Of a DNA stretch of 64,000 nucleotides, positions 8,428 through 15,749 are shown in pieces. Each line of letters starts with the position of its first letter. Position 1 is the first letter of the stretch. A program made the position numbers and the translations under genes. Source of the DNA: Acinetobacter sp. NIPH 298 (lineage in GTDB: Bacteria; Pseudomonadota; Gammaproteobacteria; Pseudomonadales; Moraxellaceae); contig NZ_KB850055.1 of NCBI RefSeq assembly GCF_000369505.1, positions 558,001 through 622,000 of the forward strand, written 5' to 3'. The notes beneath the pieces are model-generated. The model was not told the origin of the DNA, did not search any database, and saw nothing but the letters and a program-made list of their open reading frames with translations.

Positions 8428-8616
8428 ATGAACAGTAAAGATATTATCAAACGCTTGGAACAAGAAGGTTGGGTCAAGGTGGGCGGTAAGGGTGATCATG
8501 AAAAATTTAAACATCCCGAGAAATCGGGTCATGTCGTGGTACCGCACCCTCGTAAAGATATGCCTATTGGAACATTGCGTAATATATATAAACAAGCTGG
8601 CTGGGAATGGAGGTAA
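8428..8616 (+). CDS. hicA: HicA-type mRNA interferase toxin
   Basis: A 62-aa toxin with the double-stranded-RNA-binding-like fold of HicA. Family marks are MNSKDIIKRLEQEGW, the catalytic His region GGKGDHEKFKHP (His in GDHEKF), and VVPHPRKDMPIGTLRNIYKQAGW. It cleaves mRNAs when not bound by HicB. The start at ATG 8428 matches the normal length and directly abuts the putative operator; there is no Shine-Dalgarno, so the message may be leaderless. The stop is two bases before hicB. Finding a toxin-antitoxin pair inside a phage tail cluster is unusual. Confidence 0.93.
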   Translation: MNSKDIIKRLEQEGWVKVGGKGDHEKFKHPEKSGHVVVPHPRKDMPIGTLRNIYKQAGWEWR

Positions 8617-8618
8617 AT

Positions 8619-9002
8619 ATGTTGTATCCAGTATATGTTCATAAAGACCAAGATTCTGCTTATGGTTTAACCTTTCCTGATTTTGATGGGTGCTTTAGTG
8701 CTGCTGATGACATGCAGGATATTGCCCGTATGGCTCAAGAAGCTGTAGAGGTGTATTTTGATGGTGAAGACTTAGACTTACCTGAACCATCAAGTCCTGA
8801 GCAGTGGGCTAATGATGAGCGTTTTGAGGGTGGGTATTGGTTATTGGTTGACATTGATACATCAAAGATTAATAGTAAGTCTGTACGCATCAATATCAGT
8901 ATGCCTGAAGCATTGGTCAAACGTATTGATGCAGTCGCCAAGAAACAACATTTAAGTCGCTCTGCATTTTTGGCTAAGAGTGCAGAAATGGCGATGCATT
9001 AA
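8619..9002 (+). CDS. hicB: HicB-type antitoxin with C-terminal ribbon-helix-helix domain
   Basis: A 127-aa antitoxin. Residues 1-50 carry the partly degraded RNase-H-like HicB fold (YPVYVHKDQDSAYGLTFPD then GCFSAADD), and residues 90-127 an Arc/MetJ-like ribbon-helix-helix (VRINISMPEALVKRIDAVA, SRSAFLAKSAEMA) for DNA binding. It should neutralise HicA and repress the promoter at 8412-8427. ATG 8619 has a strong GGAGGT five bases upstream, stronger than anything in front of hicA; that would favour antitoxin synthesis over toxin. A terminator follows the stop. Confidence 0.93.
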   Translation: MLYPVYVHKDQDSAYGLTFPDFDGCFSAADDMQDIARMAQEAVEVYFDGEDLDLPEPSSPEQWANDERFEGGYWLLVDIDTSKINSKSVRINISMPEALVKRIDAVAKKQHLSRSAFLAKSAEMAMH

Positions 9003-9047
9003 TTCAGTTGCTATGGAAACCATAATACCCACAAAAGAAAAGCCCGA

Positions 9048-9070
9048 ACGTCACTTATGTGGCGTTTTTT
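9048..9070 (+). terminator. Intrinsic terminator after hicAB
   Basis: ACGTCAC pairs with GTGGCGT across TTAT, followed by six T. It isolates hicAB from the genes downstream. Confidence 0.85.
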
Positions 9071-9071
9071 A

Positions 9072-9100
9072 TTGCCTCAACTTCTGCTGTTTGTTAAATT
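9072..9100 (+). promoter_or_regulatory. Candidate promoter for the 9131-10403 gene group
   Basis: TTGCCT (9072-9077), a 17-base spacer and TAAATT (9095-9100), just after the hicAB terminator. Match to sigma-70 consensus is moderate only. Confidence 0.35.
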
Positions 9101-9130
9101 GTGTGAACTAAATAACAAATGGTTAACATT

Positions 9131-9415
9131 ATGAAAAAGATTTTATTGCTAGGGGTAGCATCAGTTTTATTATCAGTAAGTGTATTTGCACGTGAAACTA
9201 ACTCTATGCGCTCATCATTCGAATTGGTTAGTGTTGGGGATAGCGAAGCGAGCTTGCTACAGAAAATGGGGAAACCAAAACCTAGATTTTTTGTATACGA
9301 AGATGGTCGTTATACGTGCGCTGCTACTGAATATAAGTACGACATTGATATGCAAACATATACTGTATGGGTGTGTAGAGGTGAGATTTTTAAAATTGAC
9401 GTAAGCAGTAAGTGA
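9131..9415 (+). CDS. Small secreted/periplasmic protein, unknown function
   Basis: A 94-aa protein starting at ATG 9131, chosen because the N-terminus then is a clean signal peptide: MKK, hydrophobic ILLLGVASVLLSVSV, then FAR as a likely cleavage site. The mature part (about 75 aa) has VGDSEASLLQKMGKPK, a pattern seen in SmpA/BamE-like and DUF2845 folds, and two Cys (TCAATE, VWVCRGE) that could form a disulfide. It opens a three-gene group with tight spacing (nine and four bases). Such envelope morons sometimes alter phage sensitivity of the lysogen; that is speculation here. Confidence 0.6.
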   Translation: MKKILLLGVASVLLSVSVFARETNSMRSSFELVSVGDSEASLLQKMGKPKPRFFVYEDGRYTCAATEYKYDIDMQTYTVWVCRGEIFKIDVSSK

Positions 9416-9424
9416 GAATAAGAA

Positions 9425-9808
9425 ATGGCTGGTAAGGTAGTTGAGTGTCAGGTTTGTAAAACAGTTAGTAAATCAGAGCTAAAGGGAAGCACCTTAATAT
9501 CATTTGTTTTATTTTGGTTTTTTGCAATTATACCAGGAATCATATATATGATTTGGCGCAGGGGCGGCATTGGTGTTTGCGCAAACTGTAAAAGCCCAGA
9601 TGTCATACCTTACGTAAGAAAGCCTGAATCCTTAACACTAAAATCAGGAAGTAAAATTGTAGCTCAAGATGCTTTTTCTTATTTTGCAGGAAATAAATTG
9701 CAAGCGGATGAAAATGGTGTAGAGCAAAAAAATTGCCCTGATTGTCGTGAATTGATTCGCTATGATGCACGCAAGTGCAAACATTGTGGGAGCATGGTTG
9801 AGTATTAG
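9425..9808 (+). CDS. Membrane protein with two zinc-ribbon Cys pairs at each end
   Basis: A 127-aa protein. The N-terminal ribbon has C9/C12 (CQVC) and C56/C59 (CANC); between them lies a hydrophobic hairpin or single membrane segment (residues 25-43, FVLFWFFAIIPGIIYMIW). The C-terminus has a second ribbon, CPDC and CKHC (residues 104-121). This is a treble-clef/zinc-ribbon membrane protein without an assigned family. It lies nine bases after the secreted protein and four before the next anchored protein, suggesting one transcript. Function unknown. Confidence 0.6.
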   Translation: MAGKVVECQVCKTVSKSELKGSTLISFVLFWFFAIIPGIIYMIWRRGGIGVCANCKSPDVIPYVRKPESLTLKSGSKIVAQDAFSYFAGNKLQADENGVEQKNCPDCRELIRYDARKCKHCGSMVEY

Positions 9809-9812
9809 ACTT

Positions 9813-10403
9813 ATGAAAAAATTGATTATAGGTTTTTTGATTTTATCTTTTGCAGCAATGTTTTTTATGTATAAAAACAGTCAAGATAAAGCGGATCGCC
9901 GCGAGCAAGAAGCCCTTGCTTATGAAAAAAAGCTAGAAAATGAACGCCAAGCTGAAGTTCAGGCTAAAAAGGATGCAATTGAACAAAAAAAGAAAAAAGC
10001 CATATTGGATGCGGATATTCAACTTTTGCAATCCAAATATTCAATGGATTATTTAGAGGCTAAGCAGGTGATCGAATCTTCAACCTTAAGTGAATCTGAT
10101 AAACAATTCTATGTGGGGCTTGCTTCAAGATGGAGCGATGCAATCAAGGTTGCAGGCTCAACTTCTAGAATAGCGTTATCTCAACCAGTAAAAGATATGC
10201 AAGAGATAAAAAGAAATCTAGAGGCAAAACAAACCTCAACATTTTGCGAATCAAAAATGAAAGGTGAGCTGATAAAGTCTTATGATTATGCAATTGATGG
10301 ATTCTTGCAATTTATGCAGAAGAACGAACTTATTTCGGATGTATTTTTGCAAGCAAGCAAAGAGTTTCAAGAAAATGCAACAGCATTAATTGATTACTGT
10401 TAG
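9813..10403 (+). CDS. Membrane-anchored coiled-coil protein, unknown function
   Basis: A 196-aa protein. ATG 9813 follows the previous stop by four bases and gives an N-terminal anchor (KKLIIGFLILSFAAMFFMY). Residues 25-65 are a highly charged coiled coil rich in Lys, Glu and Gln; the rest is helical, with two Cys (near 148 and at the C-terminus). An upstream in-frame start would run through the previous gene and destroy the anchor, so it is rejected. Possibly a periplasmic-facing protein of the same envelope moron group. A 24-codon ORF after it (10413-10487) is not called. Confidence 0.55.
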   Translation: MKKLIIGFLILSFAAMFFMYKNSQDKADRREQEALAYEKKLENERQAEVQAKKDAIEQKKKKAILDADIQLLQSKYSMDYLEAKQVIESSTLSESDKQFYVGLASRWSDAIKVAGSTSRIALSQPVKDMQEIKRNLEAKQTSTFCESKMKGELIKSYDYAIDGFLQFMQKNELISDVFLQASKEFQENATALIDYC

Positions 10404-10496
10404 GTTTATCGCATGATTGGTATTTTGAGGGGTAGCTTAGAGTACTGTATGAATGATGATAACTTTAAGCGTTCTGGGCAGAGTTAAGTATTTTTT

Positions 10497-10516
10497 AAAG
10501 CACCTCACGGTGCTTT
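10497..10516. terminator. Terminator between the envelope group and the Arc-type gene
   Basis: AAAGCACC pairs with GGTGCTTT across TCAC, with T runs best on the plus strand. The minus-strand Arc-type gene stops inside it, so it may serve both directions. Confidence 0.75.
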
Positions 10517-10750
10517 TTTATTGAGTAAATCTACGACTTTGGTGGCTATTTCGTCTGATAAAGTAGTTATATCTTGGATTGGGTTGTTGCTCTTAGGGTT
10601 TAGTCCAGACTCTACAAACAAGTTTATAACAGCATTTAAAGACATGCCATTTTCCTTGGCATACTGCGATGCCGCCTCATGTAGGTCTGGTGGCATACGA
10701 ACCTGCGTTCTAATGTAGTCAGCCTGTTTTTGCAGAAGCGAATCTCTCAT
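10505..10750 (-). CDS. Arc/Mnt-type ribbon-helix-helix repressor
   Basis: An 81-aa ribbon-helix-helix protein: QVRMPPDLHEAASQYAKENGMSLN is the strand-helix-helix core, with hydrophilic residues alternating in the strand for base contact. It is divergent from the Bro-N antirepressor at 10903, the arrangement of arc and ant in phage P22 immI. I place the start at ATG 10750 rather than 10780 because the upstream ATG lies inside a consensus -10 (10779-10784), so any transcript would begin after it, and GGAAAAAT precedes ATG 10750. It likely represses both promoters in the gap. Confidence 0.8.
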   Translation of the reverse strand: MRDSLLQKQADYIRTQVRMPPDLHEAASQYAKENGMSLNAVINLFVESGLNPKSNNPIQDITTLSDEIATKVVDLLNKKAP

Positions 10751-10770
10751 TTTATTTTTCCAATCAACTG

Positions 10771-10799
10771 TTGACACCATATTAGTGCCTTGTTAAAGT
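10771..10799 (+). promoter_or_regulatory. Candidate promoter toward the antirepressor gene
   Basis: TTGACA (10771-10776), 17-base spacer, TAAAGT (10794-10799). It overlaps the opposing promoter for the Arc-type gene, so the two probably exclude each other. Confidence 0.5.
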
Positions 10800-10807
10800 A
10801 TTGTCAA
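10779..10807 (-). promoter_or_regulatory. Strong sigma-70 promoter for the Arc-type repressor gene
   Basis: On the minus strand TTGACA (10802-10807), exactly 17 bases, and TAATAT (10779-10784). It is the best sigma-70 match noticed in the prophage and places the transcript start near 10772, which excludes the ATG at 10780. Confidence 0.75.
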
Positions 10808-10827
10808 TGGCATTGAAATAGTGCCTT
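10783..10827. promoter_or_regulatory. Paired operator-like repeats in the arc/ant gap
   Basis: TAGTGCCTT occurs as a direct repeat at 10783-10791 and 10819-10827, 36 bases apart. The first covers the spacer and -10 of the repressor promoter. Arc-type dimers bind short paired half-sites, so these are candidate operators. Confidence 0.5.
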
Positions 10828-10834
10828 AAATAAA

Positions 10835-10870
10835 AAGCCCTTGCAGGCTACCAACCAAGAGCAAGGGCTT
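10835..10870 (+). promoter_or_regulatory. Leader stem-loop before the antirepressor gene
   Basis: AAGCCCTTGC (10835-10844) pairs perfectly with GCAAGGGCTT (10861-10870). No T run follows, so it is not a standard terminator. CTACCAAC occurs once in the loop (10848-10855) and again just after the stem (10871-10878), allowing an alternative pairing partner to see either copy. Confidence 0.6.
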
Positions 10871-10902
10871 CTACCAACAACCCGATCAAAAAGGATATTG
10901 AT

Positions 10903-11727
10903 ATGTCTAGTTTAGCATTATCTTTCCATGATGTGAATTTTCACCCTGTAGCTTTAAATGACGGTCAAATCTGGCTTTCATCGACTGAGTTAGCTCAAGC
11001 GCTAGGCTACAAGAGCGTTAAGTCAGTTAGTAATCTTTATAACTCAAATAAAGATGAATTTACTGAATCCATGACTCAAGTCACTGAATCAGTGACCTCA
11101 GGTAATTATAAGAAAAAATCTCGCATCTTTTCATTACGTGGCTGTCACCTAATAGCAATGTTTGCACGCACCGCAGTAGCTAAACAATTTCGCAAATGGG
11201 TGCTGGATGTTTTGGATAAAGAGGTGGGTGCGCCAATTGTAAAAACCCACAAGTCTGAACGCACGGCTTTACATGACGCTCATACCTTGCTTGTGGCTAA
11301 GACTAAACACCTAAGCTCAAGTGACGCATGGAAATTAATCAATCAGCGTTTCGGCACAAACAGTATTGACGAGATTCCATATGAACAGATTCCAGTAGCT
11401 GTTGAATACGTGCATCATCTGATCGCTTTATATAGTGCTGCTGAGAAACGAAAAGACACTGAGCCACACATTCATGCTGTGTTGCATGACAAAAATGTTC
11501 AATTTCTAATGTGGTACGTTCCAATACTTGCAAAGTTTATTAAGAATGAGGTTTATCCCGCATTAACAGCAATGCAAAGTAGCTACGCAGGTCGTTTAGG
11601 TGGCTTGGTATCGGAAACTGTCACACATGCCAACATTTTAAATCGCAAAGCGATTGGTTATGGTCTTGCTCTTGATCATGTTGGCAATAAGCAACCCCAT
11701 AGCATTGAGTGGTATTTGAAAAACTAA
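10903..11727 (+). CDS. Phage antirepressor, Bro-N domain (P22 Ant-like)
   Basis: A 274-aa protein. Residues 8-105 are a Bro-N domain (WLSSTELAQALGYKSVKSVSNLY, later RIFSLRGCHLIAMFARTAVAKQFRKWVLDVLD). The C-terminal half is helical with a P22_AR-like look (ALHDAHTLLVAKTKHL, AVEYVHHLIALYSAAEKR). Such proteins bind and disable prophage repressors, often of other phages. AAGGAT lies ahead of ATG 10903. Placed in the tail gene cluster beside an Arc-type repressor, the pair parallels immI of P22, which also sits among late genes. Control by the leader stem-loop is likely but not shown. Confidence 0.82.
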   Translation: MSSLALSFHDVNFHPVALNDGQIWLSSTELAQALGYKSVKSVSNLYNSNKDEFTESMTQVTESVTSGNYKKKSRIFSLRGCHLIAMFARTAVAKQFRKWVLDVLDKEVGAPIVKTHKSERTALHDAHTLLVAKTKHLSSSDAWKLINQRFGTNSIDEIPYEQIPVAVEYVHHLIALYSAAEKRKDTEPHIHAVLHDKNVQFLMWYVPILAKFIKNEVYPALTAMQSSYAGRLGGLVSETVTHANILNRKAIGYGLALDHVGNKQPHSIEWYLKN

Positions 11728-11745
11728 TATCCAATTGATCAACAG

Positions 11746-11770
11746 AACCGACCACTTTGGTTGGTTTTTT
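11746..11770 (+). terminator. Intrinsic terminator after the antirepressor gene
   Basis: AACCGACCA pairs with TGGTTGGTT across CTT (one G-T pair), then six T. Confidence 0.85.
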
Positions 11771-11850
11771 AATGCCTAAAATCCTGTTGACACCTCATCC
11801 CCTGTAGGTCTTTTAAACTCTATTGACAAGATTTACTATTTTTCTAAGCG

Positions 11851-11879
11851 AAGCCGACCTTTAAAAAGTCGGCTTTTTT
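11851..11879 (+). terminator. Intrinsic terminator just before the tape measure gene
   Basis: AAGCCGAC (11851-11858) pairs with GTCGGCTT (11868-11875), followed by T residues, only 15 bases before the tape measure ATG. The tape measure transcript must either read through it or begin after it. Two TTGACA boxes (11787 and 11823) lie upstream but have poor -10 partners. Confidence 0.8.
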
Positions 11880-11893
11880 ATTGTGAGAACAAA

Positions 11894-14800
11894 ATGTCAA
11901 AAGAATTAGTATTTAAAGTTGTATTGCAAGCCGACACAAAAGATTATGTATCCAACTTTAAGCAATCAGATGATGTAACCAAAGCAATTGTTAAATCGAT
12001 TAAAGATGAAGCTGACAAACTCCGTGATGCATCTGAAAAAACAGGTAAAGAAGTTGGAAAAATCATACCAAATGACCTAAAAGACAAGGCTGACGATGCA
12101 ACGAGTGCGGTATCTAGTGTTACCAAAGCTGCTGATGAGCTGGAAAAAGAAGCAGGTGAGGCATCTGCAAAAGTTGGAAAACTTGGTGATGAATTAAAAG
12201 ACACCAGTAATGATGCAAACACAGCATCAAAAAATATTGCAGAAATTGTTCCAGAAAGCACAACTAAATTGGTAAGTGCCCTTACCCAGAATTTAACCAA
12301 TGCGACATCGGCCATTAAAGGCGCAGGTACAAATGCTGGTGAAACTGCAAAAAACTTTGCAGAGTTTGGCCGCGTTTCTGAAAAAGCTTTAGGCTTATTA
12401 AAATCTGATTTAGATCAAGCAAAATTAAAACTACAGTCTTTTGCGGCAACCAATGCAACACCTGAGGATATTGAATCAGCTCAACGCGCGGTAGATGAGC
12501 TTGAGAAAGAGGTTGGGCAGGCTAGTCAGGCATTTGACCAATTTACCCAAGCATCAGATAAGGCTAATAGAGAGCTTAAAGAAACTGAAACCATTAGCAG
12601 AAAAGTATCAAGTGAGGTTGAGGGTTTAAAAACAGGGTTTAATGCTGTTACAGCGGCTCTGGCAGCACTAGGTATTGGCGCAACGGTACAAGAGTTGGCT
12701 AAAACTGCGGATGAATTCAAGACATTAGAAGCGCGAATTGCATTATCGACAGAAAAAGCTGGAAACTTTGAGTCTGCAATGGAGGGTGTTAAAAATATAG
12801 CTATTGAGACCAGGGCGAACTTAAGTGCAACAGGTGAATTATTTACTCGTGTCAATAATGCTGTAACTGAATTGGGGTATTCACAAGAAAAAGCCCTAGG
12901 AATCACAAGACTTATTAATCAAGCAATGGTGGTTGGTGGTGGTAGTGCAGAATCAAATGCCGCAGCAATTACACAGTTAAATCAAGCTTTGCAGAGTGGC
13001 GTCTTACGTGGTGAAGAATTTAATTCCATGATGGAACAATCACCAAGGCTATCACGCGCATTGGCTGATGGCTTGGGGGTTACACTTGGTCAGCTTCGTA
13101 AAATGGCAAATGACGGGAAATTAACCACTGATGTTGTTATTAAGGCTCTTCAAAGTCAGTCCGATACCATTCAATCAGAATTTTCCAAAATGCCAGTTAC
13201 AATTGGCCAGTCTATCGAAAATGTAAAAACATCATGGATGGTATTTATAGGCGAGCTAGATCGATCTCATGGCATTAGTACAAAAGTTGCTGAATCTCTA
13301 AAATGGGTTGCTGATAATCTTGACTCTATATTCAACACCTTGAAATTAGCTTCTCAGGCATTTATTGCCTACAAAGCATTAAATATTGCTGCTGTATTTT
13401 TGGATAAGGCGGCAGGTGTTAGAGCAGCCTCAATTGCAATTACACAAGAAACAGCTTCGGTGGTTGCAAACACTCAAGCCCAGTTGGCTAATGCTACAGC
13501 CACACGTGCAGCCTCAGCCGCAAAAGCCGGATTAGCAACAACCGCAGCAAGTTCATCTAAAACGGTAGCAGCCTCAACAGTTGCGACTACTAGCACTCTT
13601 GGTGGGTTGATTGGGCGTTTGGGTGCTCTTGGTGTCGGTGTTGCAGCGACTGGTCTGTTGGTTTCAACTGTGCTGGTACCAATCGGGAAATGGGCTGGAG
13701 AAGGAATTGCCAAATTAAAAGGTTATGGCGATGCAATAGAAAAGCTTGATGATCAATTAGCATTGGAGGCGGCGAGAGCCAAAGTCTCTGCTGACATGAA
13801 AAAGGAGATTGCGGCGGCTGCGGAAAAAGGTACAGCCAAGACTTATGAATTAAGCAAGGCATCTCAAGAGCTTGTCACCAAGTTTAATCAACTTGTTAAG
13901 GATGGAAAGCCAACCAGTGAAGCGCTGAAAGAAGTCGGAGAGTCAATGAAATTTGATTCTCTAATGGGCATCAATAACGCCGTTTCAGCATTAAATATGC
14001 TGCAACGCACTGGTAAGATCACCGCACAAGAGTTGCGTGCTGAACTAAAAGGTGCATTGGTTAACGAAGATCTTGTTGTATTCCAGACCAATGCTCAGGC
14101 TGCTTTTGCTGGAACCGCTCAAGAAGCCAATAAAATGGCACAGGTGACACAGGTTGCAATGGATCTGGCACTCGAACGAACAGGTTTAAGTGCAGAGCAA
14201 TTAAAGGGGCAATTCACTAAAACATTTCAATCTGCGAGCAATGATATTCAGATGATTATTGATCATCTAGATGAATATAAGGCTCAGGGTATTGATACAG
14301 GGCTTGCATTAACTGCCAGCTTAAATAAGGCGATTGATACTGCACAATCTAGGCAAGAGTTGGACTATGCGAAAGCCAAGCTAATTGAGCTGGGAGATCA
14401 AGGAAAAATCACTGGTGAGCAAGTTGTTTATGGCTTGAATCTAATTGAGCAAAAAGCAGGTTCTTTACCAATGGTGTTAGATCCAGTTTTAGCTTCATTT
14501 TCAGCATTAGGGATTAAGACTCAGGATGAGTTAAATGCAATTGCCGATCTTTCACAAAAGAACTTTGAGGTTGTGAGAAAAAGTGGTCTGGCAACTGCTG
14601 AAAGCATTAAAAAAGCATATAGCACTATGTTGAATGATGCTATTGCTACTGGTGACAAAGCTAGAGTCTCATTAATGACTGCACAAGCCGCTTCACTAGG
14701 TTTGTCAGCTAAAATAGATTCAACAGGTAAAGCCTCTGTTAAATCAATGGATGAACTGACAGATTCGGTTGAACGTGTTGGTCTTACTGCGCGAGGCTCG

Positions 14801-15397
14801 GCTGCTGATGGTTTCCGTGAACTTGGCCGTGTTGCCCGTGAAGAAGCTAAAAGCACTGCAGACGAATGGTTGGATGCCATGGCTAAAGTGGATGCCGACC
14901 GTAAGGCTAAAGCTGCTGCCACTAATAAAGGTCTTGCTCAAATGCAAGATGGGATTAACGGTATGGCTGAGGATTACTATAACCGCCTAGTTGCTGCGGG
15001 TATGGATAAGAGTCGTGCACGTGATATGGCTGATAAAGCTAGATATGGTTTAGCGGTAGAAACTACTACAGCACTTAAGGGTGGAACTACCCAAAATCTT
15101 AATACTACCAAGCAACAAATGGAGAAAACGCTAGATTATTGGGAGAACAAAAACTCTCGATCTGGTTCTTCATTTACAACTGGTGGTAGTGCGCCAGAAC
15201 TGCAAGTTCCCAATATTCAAGCGCCAATCATTGAAGCACCTGTGATACCTAAAAATATTGATGCAGGTAATCCAAAGAATGTCCAAATTGAGTTTACAAA
15301 TGGTAGTGAATCTGCATATGTTTATGCTGATGATCAAAATGCTGATTTCACTGAAAAGTTCTTCAGAGAATTAGAGCAAGCCAAGAAAAGAACATAG
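11894..15397 (+). CDS. Tail tape measure protein
   Basis: A 1167-aa protein, the longest in the window. Residues 1-250 are Lys/Asp/Glu-rich coiled coil. Residues about 255-460 are the conserved tape measure core (ADEFKTLEARIALST, NLSATGELFTRVNNAV, SGVLRGEEFNSMMEQSPRLS, MPVTIGQSIENVKTSW). Hydrophobic segments occur near residues 483-503 and 575-600 and may insert in the host inner membrane at DNA entry. The C-terminus is polar. At the usual 1.5 angstrom per residue it implies a tail of about 170 nm. It is separated from the chaperone by accessory block A. Confidence 0.92.
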   Translation: MSKELVFKVVLQADTKDYVSNFKQSDDVTKAIVKSIKDEADKLRDASEKTGKEVGKIIPNDLKDKADDATSAVSSVTKAADELEKEAGEASAKVGKLGDELKDTSNDANTASKNIAEIVPESTTKLVSALTQNLTNATSAIKGAGTNAGETAKNFAEFGRVSEKALGLLKSDLDQAKLKLQSFAATNATPEDIESAQRAVDELEKEVGQASQAFDQFTQASDKANRELKETETISRKVSSEVEGLKTGFNAVTAALAALGIGATVQELAKTADEFKTLEARIALSTEKAGNFESAMEGVKNIAIETRANLSATGELFTRVNNAVTELGYSQEKALGITRLINQAMVVGGGSAESNAAAITQLNQALQSGVLRGEEFNSMMEQSPRLSRALADGLGVTLGQLRKMANDGKLTTDVVIKALQSQSDTIQSEFSKMPVTIGQSIENVKTSWMVFIGELDRSHGISTKVAESLKWVADNLDSIFNTLKLASQAFIAYKALNIAAVFLDKAAGVRAASIAITQETASVVANTQAQLANATATRAASAAKAGLATTAASSSKTVAASTVATTSTLGGLIGRLGALGVGVAATGLLVSTVLVPIGKWAGEGIAKLKGYGDAIEKLDDQLALEAARAKVSADMKKEIAAAAEKGTAKTYELSKASQELVTKFNQLVKDGKPTSEALKEVGESMKFDSLMGINNAVSALNMLQRTGKITAQELRAELKGALVNEDLVVFQTNAQAAFAGTAQEANKMAQVTQVAMDLALERTGLSAEQLKGQFTKTFQSASNDIQMIIDHLDEYKAQGIDTGLALTASLNKAIDTAQSRQELDYAKAKLIELGDQGKITGEQVVYGLNLIEQKAGSLPMVLDPVLASFSALGIKTQDELNAIADLSQKNFEVVRKSGLATAESIKKAYSTMLNDAIATGDKARVSLMTAQAASLGLSAKIDSTGKASVKSMDELTDSVERVGLTARGSAADGFRELGRVAREEAKSTADEWLDAMAKVDADRKAKAAATNKGLAQMQDGINGMAEDYYNRLVAAGMDKSRARDMADKARYGLAVETTTALKGGTTQNLNTTKQQMEKTLDYWENKNSRSGSSFTTGGSAPELQVPNIQAPIIEAPVIPKNIDAGNPKNVQIEFTNGSESAYVYADDQNADFTEKFFRELEQAKKRT

Positions 15398-15405
15398 GTG
15401 TCAAC

Positions 15406-15747
15406 ATGAATAAAATTATCAATTTCCCTCGTAAATCCCATGAGCAAAACAATATTGAAGAGGCTTGGGGTGAAATAGTGGGGGAGGTTTATGAGCAAAT
15501 TAGGCATAGAGTTCCTAATGAATATATTGACGAGTTTGCCAAGTTATTCAGACCTATGTTTGATAGCCTTATTCCCACCAATATTCCATTACCGTTGATT
15601 ACTGACAGAGAAGATCCATACTTTGAGATTGTAAAAGACACTGAAAGATTTCTTAATTCTTATATTACTCATTCGATTCGTACACGAAGAGATAGGGAGT
15701 TGCTTTGGTTCTTAAGAGAGAAATATGGTGTCTGGGGGAATGAATAG
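15406..15747 (+). CDS. Distal tail cluster protein, unknown (113 aa)
   Basis: A 113-aa soluble protein with no family I recognise. It begins INFPRKSHEQNNIEEAWGEIVGEVYEQIRHRVPNEYIDEFAKLF and is mostly helical, ending in a Trp-rich patch (LLWFLREKYGVWG). It starts nine bases after the tape measure stop with GGTG as a weak ribosome site and is three bases before the next gene. The short length and position suggest a minor tail or assembly protein. No function is claimed. Confidence 0.6.
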   Translation: MNKIINFPRKSHEQNNIEEAWGEIVGEVYEQIRHRVPNEYIDEFAKLFRPMFDSLIPTNIPLPLITDREDPYFEIVKDTERFLNSYITHSIRTRRDRELLWFLREKYGVWGNE

Positions 15748-15749
15748 AA

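Noticed and set aside
10413-10487. 24-codon plus-strand ORF after the anchored coiled-coil gene
   Set aside because: Only a weak ribosome site and no resemblance to anything; could be chance.
11944-14922. Several minus-strand frames of 67-133 codons opposite the tape measure gene
   Set aside because: Ser/Ala/Leu-rich mirror translations of the tape measure; no promoters or ribosome sites.
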